Source: Chloroflexota bacterium
GTDB taxonomy: Bacteria > Chloroflexota > Anaerolineae > Promineifilales > Promineifilaceae
Direction: 5' to 3'
NCBI GenBank assembly: GCA_008501785.1
Contig: QQUD01001051.1
Span: 1 to 14,729 of the forward strand
DNA length: 14,729 nt
Shown: piece after piece, positions 6,218 through 12,299 of the stretch
Layout of the letters: every line of letters begins with the position of its first letter
Position numbering within the stretch: the stretch's first letter is position 1
The notes under the pieces: model-generated
The model's input: only the letters and a program-made list of their open reading frames with translations
Told to the model about the DNA's origin: nothing
The model's database searches: none
Made by a program: the position numbers and the translations under genes

Positions 6218-6321
6218 TTTTACAGTTAACTGGTATGCTGTTAACGTTGCAAGATGTTTAACTGGTGTACTGTTGAAATGGCAAGATGGTTTACTGGTAT
6301 ACCGGTAATAAGGTTTACAGC
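6218..6321. repeat. Longest octamer array, about 12 units with a 32-bp higher-order repeat
   Basis: An unbroken 8-bp phase runs from 6218 to about 6313. Strong units include TTAACTGG (6226 and 6258), TATGCTGT (6234), TGTACTGT (6266), TGAAATGG (6274), CAAGATGG (6282) and TTTACTGG (6290). Blocks 6226-6257 and 6258-6289 match at 25 of 32 positions, so groups of four octamers were duplicated; 6290-6321 is a weaker third copy. No gene overlaps it. Confidence 0.75.
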
Positions 6322-6372
6322 TTTATGCTTTCTCAAAGGGGAAACTAAAATAATACAACTACCAGAAACACA

Positions 6373-6392
6373 GAAGCCCCCGAAGGGGCTTC
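6373..6392. terminator. Strong GC hairpin with a CGAA loop (terminator-like, no T tract)
   Basis: GAAGCCCC (6373-6380) and GGGGCTTC (6385-6392) form a perfect 8-bp stem around CGAA. This shape is typical of intrinsic terminators, but neither strand has a T run directly after it, so its role is open. It may mark the right border of the repeat region. Confidence 0.45.
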
Positions 6393-6462
6393 GTGCGGAA
6401 GAGGAAAAAAAGAAAAGAGGAGAAGGAGGAAAATGTTTGTTTTGTTACGTTGAAAACATCAT

Positions 6463-6490
6463 ACAAGGTAATTTAGGTTACCCTTGTCAA
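6463..6490 (-). terminator. Possible terminator downstream of the M50 protease gene
   Basis: ACAAGGTAA and TTACCCTTGT pair as a 9-bp stem with one bulged base about 65 bp beyond the protease stop codon. On the minus strand it is followed by ATGATGTTTTC, a poor T tract, so the call is weak. Confidence 0.3.
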
Positions 6491-6553
6491 ACCCTTTACA
6501 TTTGACTAATACAGTTGCTTACGTACCTGTGAAAAGAGCATTAATTGATGCCA

Positions 6554-7678
6554 TTAAGCAGATTGTGCAGGGGCAAATAAATCTGGCCGTGCAGATAGCG
6601 TTTGCACCAGTTGATTGATATTTCGCCAGGTTATCATGCCCAGATATTGAGTGCCTTCCATAACAGGTAAAGCTGTCAACCGTTCGTTTACCATCCGCTG
6701 CTGCACATCAAATAATTCTTGATCCGGTGTGACAGGAACGATGTGGGTTGACATGACCTCACCGACCAGCGCCATACGGCCACGGCGCGTTAATGCTTCC
6801 ATCGTATCTCGTTCAGTCAATAAACCAACCATTCGTTCGTTGTAAAAAACGGGAAAGTTGCTCTGCCATCCCAGCAATTTTAGACTAATGGCACGTTGAA
6901 TTGTGTCGTAGGGAGACAAAAAGGCTGTTTGTGAGGCATAAGCTTGCCGTACCGTTAAACCACGTAACCGGTCAAATTGCTGTACGAGTTGACCTTCTTG
7001 TGATGCACCGTTGTAGACAAAGAAAGCGATGAGAATCATGAAAAAACCACCGTTAAAGAGACCGTAAATACCAATCAAAACGGCGAATGCTTGCCCAATT
7101 CGGACTGCTATTTTGGTTGCTTTGCCATAATCTAAACGCATAGCTAGCAATGCCCGCAGGACGCGGCCGCCGTCCATTGGAAATGCGGGCAACATGTTGA
7201 AGAGTGCCAAGACGATATTGTATAAAAACAAGTAGCCAAATATGGCGGAGAAAGATAAAGTGAATCCTGATGAAAGAACCGCGAATGGATTCAGTTCAGT
7301 AATGTTGAAAAGAATAGCAAGTATGCCGATTAAAATTACGAATCCAACGTTTACTGCTGGGCCGGCCAGTGCAATGATGAATTCCTGCATCGGTTTGCGG
7401 GGCATGTGTTTCAGTTGAGCAACACCGCCAATAGGTAACAAAATGATTTGCTGGACAGGCACACCAAAATATCTGGCAGCGAAACTGTGTCCTAATTCGT
7501 GTAATGTCACAAGGACAAACAACAGAGAAATTGTAATGATGCCGAAAATGGCACCTTCCCAACCACCTCTTGCTAAAAATCCATATTGAAATGCGGCCCA
7601 TAACAAAATCAGAGGAAATGTCATGTGGATTTTGATGTCGATGCCATGTACAGAAAATAATTTAATTGAGCTTTTCAT
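6554..7678 (-). CDS. Site-2 protease family (M50) zinc metalloprotease with two CBS domains
   Basis: A 374-aa polytopic membrane protease that cuts substrates within the membrane. Residues 1-225 form the M50 core: hydrophobic helices at about 22-34 and 42-60, the zinc motif HELGH (60-64), GGVAQL (84-89), ALAGPAVN (103-110), and the third zinc ligand in NMLPAFPMDGGR (161-172; Asp169). Further helices lie at about 110-126, 140-162 and 195-223. Residues 240-360 contain two CBS modules (about 243-300 and 308-360; ITWRNINQL closes the second), as in SpoIVFB-like S2P-M50 proteins, where CBS domains often bind adenine nucleotides and gate activity. ATG start at 7678. No substrate or sigma/anti-sigma gene is adjacent. 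Length and domain order are normal for the family. Confidence 0.93.
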   Translation of the reverse strand: MKSSIKLFSVHGIDIKIHMTFPLILLWAAFQYGFLARGGWEGAIFGIITISLLFVLVTLHELGHSFAARYFGVPVQQIILLPIGGVAQLKHMPRKPMQEFIIALAGPAVNVGFVILIGILAILFNITELNPFAVLSSGFTLSFSAIFGYLFLYNIVLALFNMLPAFPMDGGRVLRALLAMRLDYGKATKIAVRIGQAFAVLIGIYGLFNGGFFMILIAFFVYNGASQEGQLVQQFDRLRGLTVRQAYASQTAFLSPYDTIQRAISLKLLGWQSNFPVFYNERMVGLLTERDTMEALTRRGRMALVGEVMSTHIVPVTPDQELFDVQQRMVNERLTALPVMEGTQYLGMITWRNINQLVQTLSARPDLFAPAQSA

Positions 7679-7956
7679 TCCGAATTCCTTTTGGGAACAA
7701 AATACGAAACGATGTCGTTATAGGCGTATGATCGCTTGCCACAAATGATCTTGTTATTCGTAAATTGATTGTCGTTAGGGCTTGATGATGCGTTATTGAA
7801 ACATCAGTCCAATTCAATTAAGGCTACTGCTCATTTGTATGAGGCTTGTTAATGAGGGATTAGGACTACATAAGCATTAATTTGGATTGTTTTGTATGTT
7901 GCTCGTATTGCACGGCATTCGTTCGTGTGCAAATATGGTTTGAGCGCAATACTTAA
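7679..7956. other. Gene-free stretch upstream of the M50 gene
   Basis: No coding potential and no repeat recognised. It must hold the promoter of the leftward protease gene, but no convincing -35/-10 pair stands out. Confidence 0.4.
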
Positions 7957-8035
7957 ACAGTCCGGCAAGTACGCCATACGATTGCCCACGAACTTCTGCC
8001 GGACTGTACTAGAAATGTGTAAGGCGTTTTACGCC
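7957..8035. repeat. Inverted repeat with 11-bp perfect arms, followed by a small hairpin
   Basis: ACAGTCCGGCA (7957-7967) and TGCCGGACTGT (7997-8007) are perfect reverse complements with a 29-nt loop. A second small hairpin, GGCGT / ACGCC around TTT, lies at 8023-8035. No gene overlaps them. Could be part of a structured RNA with the next element, or a terminator-like or fold-back element. Confidence 0.6.
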
Positions 8036-8105
8036 GTCAAGAACGTATATCTTTTATTATGAATTTGTCTGATTTGCGACGGGTAGTTAATTAAAAGACA
8101 AGCCA

Positions 8106-8219
8106 TACTAGTGTTCCGACCAACAAATATTGACGGATAACAGATCTGAACGGAACACTTAAACTGAAACCATTTGCGCACGTTTTATCCGTCAAAAGAT
8201 GTTGGTTTCAGTACTAGTA
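8106..8219. repeat. Nested and alternative inverted repeats (candidate structured RNA or fold-back element)
   Basis: The outer fold pairs 8106-8140 with 8185-8219: TACTAGT/ACTAGTA, ACCAACA/TGTTGGT and TTGACGGATAA/TTATCCGTCAA, separated by symmetrical 6-nt and 4-nt mismatches. A competing fold makes two 48-nt hairpins: GTGTTCCG (8111-8118) with CGGAACAC (8151-8158), and CTGAAACCA (8164-8172) with TGGTTTCAG (8203-8211). The element ends 27 bp before the start of the small membrane protein gene, so it would lie in or near its leader. Confidence 0.6.
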
Positions 8220-8246
8220 GAAAGTTTTAATTAACGGAGAAAAATT

Positions 8247-8543
8247 ATGATTGTTCCTTTTAGCCAAACAGATGTTGAAATGCAAGAAACGCGGCGAATA
8301 CGGCCGTTACCCGTTCTCGCAACTATCCTAGGCGTTTTATTTGCCATTCTTTTCACTCAACTGTTGCCTAACTTTCGAGGGTTTGCTGCATTGGCAATTT
8401 GGCCATTGGGGATTGCAACCGGCATGTTTGGTGTGACGTTAGGGGCTTCTTTAATAAAACATCAAATGCATTGGGACTTGTTACTTGCTGGGAAAATGCT
8501 GGCCTTGGCGGGTACTGTATTATTTTTTATTTCATCATTGTAA
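8247..8543 (+). CDS. Small three-helix membrane protein, function unknown
   Basis: A 98-aa protein that I do not recognise. After about 22 polar residues it has three hydrophobic segments: about 23-41 (LPVLATILGVLFAILFTQL), 45-68 (FRGFAALAIWPLGIATGMFG) and 79-97 (LLLAGKMLALAGTVLFFISSL), so it should sit in the cytoplasmic membrane. The ATG is preceded by AACGGAGAAAAATT, a fair ribosome binding site. A strong terminator follows at 8616-8649, so it is probably its own transcription unit. Upstream is the nested inverted-repeat element at 8106-8219. ACGGCCGT lies within codons 18-20. No partner gene is implied by the context. Confidence 0.8.
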   Translation: MIVPFSQTDVEMQETRRIRPLPVLATILGVLFAILFTQLLPNFRGFAALAIWPLGIATGMFGVTLGASLIKHQMHWDLLLAGKMLALAGTVLFFISSL

Positions 8544-8615
8544 AGGCAAAGGGGCGTATCTCGACTTTTTATTGACCCATTTATTCATCATCATTTATTT
8601 ATTAGAGACGCGCCG

Positions 8616-8649
8616 AGAGCTGGGATGAGTTCATTCCAGCTCTTTTTTT
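8616..8649 (+). terminator. Rho-independent terminator of the small membrane protein gene
   Basis: AGAGCTGG (8616-8623) pairs with CCAGCTCT (8636-8643); the stem extends to about 12 bp with one G-T wobble and a small loop, followed by seven T residues. Classic intrinsic terminator for rightward transcription, about 70 bp after the stop codon. Confidence 0.88.
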
Positions 8650-8908
8650 GTTCTTAATGCCTCCTGTAAGTCGATTACACTAATTTAAACTCAATTCTTT
8701 TTAAAATCTTTATCATCATTGTAGAATTGTGCTGCTTGCACATCGTTATTGTAAAGATTCCTCGATAAGAGAAGAGAAGTACCCTTTTTTTGCATAAAAA
8801 TGTCAGAATTTGGCTTGCAGAAGTTTCGTATAGCCCCTTTTGATGGAGGTTGGAGCCAAAAACAATATGTCACCATTGATATGTTGTTTTAACCAAGAGG
8901 TGTAGTAT

Positions 8909-9304
8909 ATGAAAAATTCAGTGTTGGTCGTTGATGATGAAACTGAAATCCGTCAACTTTTGTGCATGATGCTGCGGTTTGTCGGGTATCAAACATTTGA
9001 AGCAGCAGATGGACAGGATGCGATAGATAAAGTCGGTGAACATGCGCCTGACGCGCTGATTTTAGATGTGATGATGCCGAAAATGGATGGTATTGAAGTA
9101 TGTAGAATATTGCGTGCGGAAGAAGGCACGGCCGATTTGCCAATCATCATGCTTAGCGGTAAAGCACAAGAGGAAGATGTTCGCGCAGGGATAGAGGCAG
9201 GAGCCAATCATTATTTAGCAAAACCGATGGTGATGAATGATCTGCTAGATCATTTACAAGCCGTGATTTCGAATCGGAATAATCAACAACGGCCGTTTGC
9301 ATAA
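8909..9304 (+). CDS. Stand-alone response-regulator receiver protein (CheY-like)
   Basis: A 131-aa single receiver domain with no output domain. The acidic pocket is VVDDE (Asp9, Asp10), the phosphoacceptor is Asp53 in LILDVMMPKMDG, the conserved Ser/Thr is Ser83 in IMLSG, and the Lys-Pro switch is Lys105-Pro106 in LAKPM. All catalytic residues are present, so it should accept phosphate from a histidine kinase and act by protein contact. The start ATG has AAGAGGTG seven bases upstream. There is no kinase gene beside it; the flanking genes encode a small membrane protein and MsrA on the same strand. It lies after a terminator, so it has its own promoter. The ACGGCCGT palindrome falls in its last codons (9289-9296). 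Confidence 0.93.
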   Translation: MKNSVLVVDDETEIRQLLCMMLRFVGYQTFEAADGQDAIDKVGEHAPDALILDVMMPKMDGIEVCRILRAEEGTADLPIIMLSGKAQEEDVRAGIEAGANHYLAKPMVMNDLLDHLQAVISNRNNQQRPFA

Positions 9305-9436
9305 TTTAGTAAGATTTTTGTATGTTGCACAGTCTTCAAATTAGGTCCATATAAACTTTTGCAAAATTGAGAACAGTTGTTGTTATAATAAATTCATTAA
9401 TTCTGCAACACAACAATATAAATAACTGAAATGATT

Positions 9437-9462
9437 TAGCGAAACGGTATCATGTTTCGCTA
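9437..9462 (+). promoter_or_regulatory. Perfect hairpin in the msrA leader
   Basis: TAGCGAAAC (9437-9445) and GTTTCGCTA (9454-9462) form a 9-bp stem with an 8-nt loop, ending 22 bp before the msrA start codon. There is no T tract, so it is not a standard terminator. It may shield or present the ribosome binding site, or be an operator. Confidence 0.5.
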
Positions 9463-9484
9463 GATTGCCGAAGGTGTGTGAATC

Positions 9485-10030
9485 ATGACGAATCAAGAGA
9501 TTGCGACATTGGGTGGCGGCTGTTTTTGGTGTCTGGAAGCGATTTATCAGGACATACAAGGTGTACAGCAGGTTGTGTCTGGTTATGCTGGTGGGCATGT
9601 TGCCAACCCTTCATACAAGGCGGTTTGTGCTGAAACAACCGGCCATGCTGAGGTGATTCAAATTACCTTTGATCCAGATATTATTTCGTTTGAAGATATT
9701 TTGTTTATTTTCTGGCGTATTCATGATCCAACAACGTTGAACCGGCAAGGGGCTGACGTGGGCACACAATATCGGTCTATCATCCTGACCCACAATGAAA
9801 CGCAAAAACAAATTGCGGAAAGGTCTTTATTGGAAGCAGACGCGGCTGAATTGTGGTCAAATCCAATTGTCTCGGAAATTACGCCGCTGACGACGTTTTA
9901 TGCAGCGGAAGGGTATCATCAAAACTATTACAACGAAAATGGCAACCAGCCTTACTGCCGATTTGTGATTGATCCAAAGGTGAAAAAGTTTAGAAAGGCG
10001 TTTGCGGATCGGTTGAAAACGGCCGTTTAA
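9485..10030 (+). CDS. msrA: Peptide-methionine (S)-S-oxide reductase MsrA
   Basis: A 181-aa cytoplasmic repair enzyme that reduces methionine-S-sulfoxide in proteins and free methionine, with electrons normally from thioredoxin. It has the signature GGCFWCLEAIY with catalytic Cys13 and a second Cys16, the VVSGYAGG segment (30-37), GHAEV (53-57), GTQYRS (93-98), and the C-terminal YHQNYY (144-149) typical of the family. Cys158 (QPYCRF) is a further possible resolving thiol. The length is normal for single-domain MsrA. ATG start with GAAGGTG upstream and a 9-bp hairpin in the leader. No msrB is nearby. The ACGGCCGT palindrome forms the codons just before the stop. The inverted repeat at 10045-10101 probably ends transcription. 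Confidence 0.96.
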   Translation: MTNQEIATLGGGCFWCLEAIYQDIQGVQQVVSGYAGGHVANPSYKAVCAETTGHAEVIQITFDPDIISFEDILFIFWRIHDPTTLNRQGADVGTQYRSIILTHNETQKQIAERSLLEADAAELWSNPIVSEITPLTTFYAAEGYHQNYYNENGNQPYCRFVIDPKVKKFRKAFADRLKTAV

Positions 10031-10044
10031 TCCCTCAACTTCCC

Positions 10045-10101
10045 ATCTTCCCGGAAATTCCATCTCATGCCACAAGTAAAACGTACAATTTCCGGGAAGA
10101 T
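10045..10101. terminator. 15-bp perfect inverted repeat between convergent genes
   Basis: ATCTTCCCGGAAATT (10045-10059) and AATTTCCGGGAAGAT (10087-10101) are perfect reverse complements with a 27-nt loop. It lies between the ends of msrA and the AraC-type gene, so a bidirectional terminator is likely, although the T tracts are short and the loop is long. It shares TTCCCGGAA with the inverted repeat at 11612-11671. Confidence 0.55.
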
Positions 10102-10106
10102 TTCCT

Positions 10107-10952
10107 TTAATCCCCCAGCGGAACCCAAACATCCCAGTCTATAATTGTTTCCCCTGATAACGGCATCACATTCCCAAAAGCTTCAATAACATAGTCGCCT
10201 GACAATTTCTGCCCCGACTGAGGCAGCCAGGTATGAAAGATGTAATCAAACGTCAAATAGCGGGTTTCTGGCAGTCCATTGTGATGAAACGAGGCGTATC
10301 GTTGTGCTGGTAATTGTTTTTCAACAAGCAATGCATGATTGATGCTTGGCTCCCGTATGCAGATGCTTGCCATGTAAAAAGGATTGGCATCACCTGGCCC
10401 AGATGGAAAAAGGAAAAGGCCAAATGCCTCACTACCTGACACATTTGTAGCATGCAAATGATTCCAAAGCGCTGCAATCGAATCTGTTTGCAAACAATCT
10501 AATTGAGACATCAAGCCGACAAGGTGCAGCTTTTCAGTTTTGATCTGAGTAGGACTAATTTTTGATTTTGGATTGCGATATTCCAGGTGGGGGAGGGTGA
10601 GTTGCGGCATTTGTCGCCAGTGTTCGGGCTGACTTTGTTTACGCCATTGCGAGGGCAAAATGTGAAAGAGGCGTTTGAAGGCACGCGAGTAAGTTTCTGC
10701 GTTGTTAAACTGATAGTCAAACGCAATATCCACCACTTTTTTGTCACTTTCAAGCAAATCACGTGATGATTCTGACAAACGGCGGCGCATTAAATAATCA
10801 TAGGGGGTGTGATGTACAGTTGCGCTAAAAACACGACTGAAATGATAAAGTGAGTAAGAAACAGCATCAGCAACATCAGCCAGCGTCATCTCATCTTGCA
10901 GATGCGTTTCGATAAAGTCGATGGCTGCTGACATGGTTTCTAAATGAGTCAT
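10107..10952 (-). CDS. AraC-family transcriptional regulator with GyrI-like effector domain
   Basis: A 281-aa regulator of the Rob-like layout: an N-terminal AraC DNA-binding domain with two helix-turn-helix units (about residues 7-105; LADVADAVSYSLYHFSRVF and VVDIAFDYQFNNAETYSRAFKRLF, then the PSQWR end), and a C-terminal GyrI-like small-molecule-binding domain (about 125-281; LFLFPSGPG, then HTWLPQSGQKLSG). Such proteins usually activate genes after binding a hydrophobic or cationic compound. I place the start at ATG 10952, with GAGGG at normal spacing, rather than eight codons further upstream. It follows the GyrI-domain gene by 26 bp on the same strand, so the two are probably co-transcribed and may sense related ligands. 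No efflux gene is next to them. Confidence 0.9.
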   Translation of the reverse strand: MTHLETMSAAIDFIETHLQDEMTLADVADAVSYSLYHFSRVFSATVHHTPYDYLMRRRLSESSRDLLESDKKVVDIAFDYQFNNAETYSRAFKRLFHILPSQWRKQSQPEHWRQMPQLTLPHLEYRNPKSKISPTQIKTEKLHLVGLMSQLDCLQTDSIAALWNHLHATNVSGSEAFGLFLFPSGPGDANPFYMASICIREPSINHALLVEKQLPAQRYASFHHNGLPETRYLTFDYIFHTWLPQSGQKLSGDYVIEAFGNVMPLSGETIIDWDVWVPLGD

Positions 10953-10978
10953 GAATGCGCCCTCACTGCGACACAAAA

Positions 10979-11494
10979 TTAGCTGGCAATTTTTCGGACG
11001 GGCATATACACATCGAGTGTAGATTCTGCCAGATTGTCTAACCCTTTAAACCGATGATCATAAAGTTGAAAGCTATAATCGTACGCAAACTCATAGCCTG
11101 ATTGAGGTAGCCAATCAACATAGATGAGTTTGTGCCAATCTGAGATAATTTGTTCACCTTGAAGGGTAAAAACGGCATAGTCGGTAGCTGGTAGCACTTT
11201 TACAAGGGTGGTAACGGGCAGCTGTTTGATTTGTTGGATAGCAACGCCGACAAAAATTTCATAATTGCCAGTGACAACTCTTTCATCACTCTCGATATGT
11301 ACTTCGTAACTGGCAGTTGGATTGACAATTTGGGGTAACAGGTTTTTGTAATTTTCTAAAAATACCGTGAATCGTTTCCATAAACGTCCAATTTCGTTTT
11401 CTTCCGTCCAGCCTGCACTTGATTGAAACGGATCCCCGTAAAAACTGAGGCCGAGTAAAAGTAGCTGTTCTCTATGTACGATTCTTGGTTCCAT
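10979..11494 (-). CDS. GyrI-like small-molecule-binding domain protein
   Basis: A 171-aa stand-alone GyrI-like (AraC effector-binding) domain. It opens with a beta strand and the LGLSFYGDPF segment. The C-terminal half has LPATDYAVFTLQGE, then WLPQSGYEFAYDYSFQLYD, the same pattern as in the effector domain of the adjacent AraC protein. Such domains bind small molecules and may act as sensors, sequester drugs or inhibit gyrase; a few hydrolyse substrates. ATG start with GAGAGGGA eight bases upstream. It is the first gene of a two-gene unit with the AraC regulator, 26 bp apart. Direct sequence relation to the downstream effector domain suggests duplication, but identity is clearly low. Confidence 0.85.
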   Translation of the reverse strand: MEPRIVHREQLLLLGLSFYGDPFQSSAGWTEENEIGRLWKRFTVFLENYKNLLPQIVNPTASYEVHIESDERVVTGNYEIFVGVAIQQIKQLPVTTLVKVLPATDYAVFTLQGEQIISDWHKLIYVDWLPQSGYEFAYDYSFQLYDHRFKGLDNLAESTLDVYMPVRKIAS

Positions 11495-11756
11495 CTCAAC
11501 GTCCCTCTCTATCTAACCCTGAAAAAACGTGCGCCATTTTCGTGACATTTTTATCAATAACTAGAAAAATTGATCGAACATAGTACTCTGTAACATAAAT
11601 AGTTGCTTCATTTTCCCGGAAGCTATGAACTAAATGGCTCAAGCAAAAACAACTTCGCAGCTTCAGGGAAAGTCGATAAATTTTTGTTACACTGTAATAA
11701 ATTACTCGACATTAGAAACTGAATTTTTAATGTCAAACGACCATTTTCCATTAGAG
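11495..11756. other. Gene-free stretch upstream of the GyrI-like gene
   Basis: No coding region. It contains the inverted repeat at 11612-11671 and otherwise unremarkable AT-rich DNA that must hold the promoter of the GyrI/AraC unit. No clear -35/-10 pair was recognised. Confidence 0.4.
11612..11671. repeat. 13-bp inverted repeat upstream of the GyrI/AraC unit
   Basis: TTTCCCGGAAGCT (11612-11624) and AGCTTCAGGGAAA (11659-11671) match as reverse complements at 12 of 13 positions, with a 34-nt loop. It lies about 118 bp upstream of the GyrI start and shares the TTCCCGGAA core with the inverted repeat at the other end of the unit. Confidence 0.55.
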
Positions 11757-12131
11757 TCACAGATTAACACAGATTGGCAACGATGACACAGAATGTTTGA
11801 GCACACCTAATTTATACAGCGCCATGCCAATCAGCATCAAACCACCTGCGCGCCAACTGCCCCGAAAGAGTAAGGCGAATGTTTGCATGGCGATGGCGGT
11901 GGGTATGCGATGTGCCATTTGTGCTAGCTAGCCGCTTTGGTAAACGGCCGTTTCCGCCATAATCACAGCCTCACTTGGCAGCCAATTTTCTTGCAAACCG
12001 GCAACAGCTTCTGGCATGGCAAAACTTTGAATATTCATTAACAAAATGCCCAGCAGCGCAAATCCACGCAAAAAATCGAGTGCAACAATGCGCTCTTTTG
12101 GTGCTACTGGCATGATTTTTTCTTGAGACAT
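11757..12131 (-). pseudogene. Decayed DUF418 (YeiB-like) membrane protein gene
   Basis: The frame starts at ATG 12131 (AGGAA upstream) with the family N-terminus: KERIVALDFLRGFALLGILL, then MNIQSFAMPEA. Intact members continue through many transmembrane helices and reach nearly 400 residues. Here the text jumps to a segment that belongs much further on (ENWLPSEAVIMAETAVYQSG) and meets TAG at 11928-11930. The same frame then continues LAQMAHRIPTAIAMQTFALL and GGLMLIGMALYKLGVL, typical of DUF418 proteins, before TGA at 11757-11759. So there is a large internal deletion, a nonsense codon where the family usually has Trp, and loss of the C-terminal domain. The last residues come from unrelated DNA. 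The 5' and central remnants remain in frame with each other. Confidence 0.82.
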
Positions 12132-12176
12132 GAACTCCATTCCTATGATAGATTTGGAAAATTGCGGTAAATTGCT

Positions 12177-12241
12177 ACGGGTAGGGGCGCACCCTTGTGG
12201 TCGCCCTCGATTGGGCAGGTACAAGATCCGTCCCTACCCGT
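12177..12241. repeat. Palindromic interspersed repeat (REP/MITE-like)
   Basis: Outer arms ACGGGTAGGGGCG (12177-12189) and CGTCCCTACCCGT (12229-12241) are complementary at 12 of 13 positions, with an inner GGGCGCACC / GGTCGCCC hairpin at 12186-12207. It is G+C-rich against the surrounding DNA and lies between the DUF418 relic and trmO. The type resembles non-coding repeats common in intergenic regions of large bacterial genomes. Confidence 0.65.
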
Positions 12242-12299
12242 GACGCCAATTTTACGAATTCCTATTAATTTTTACGCAGTGAGTTTTGGAACAGTGTGA

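Noticed and set aside
5456..6218. ACGGCCGT copies as part of the octamer centromere arrays
   Set aside because: The palindrome also occurs in distant genes with no arrays and its phase does not follow the octamers; it is a separate genome-wide signal.
3220..6321. CRISPR array as an explanation for the regular repeats
   Set aside because: Units are 8 bp and contiguous with no unique spacers, and no cas gene is present.
7957..8219. Integron attC sites or IS200/IS605 ends
   Set aside because: No integrase or transposase nearby and no conserved attC core sites; left as an unexplained structured element.
8691..8876. Leftward 61-codon frame upstream of the receiver gene
   Set aside because: No domain and no ribosome binding site; Asn/Lys-rich text expected from AT-rich DNA.
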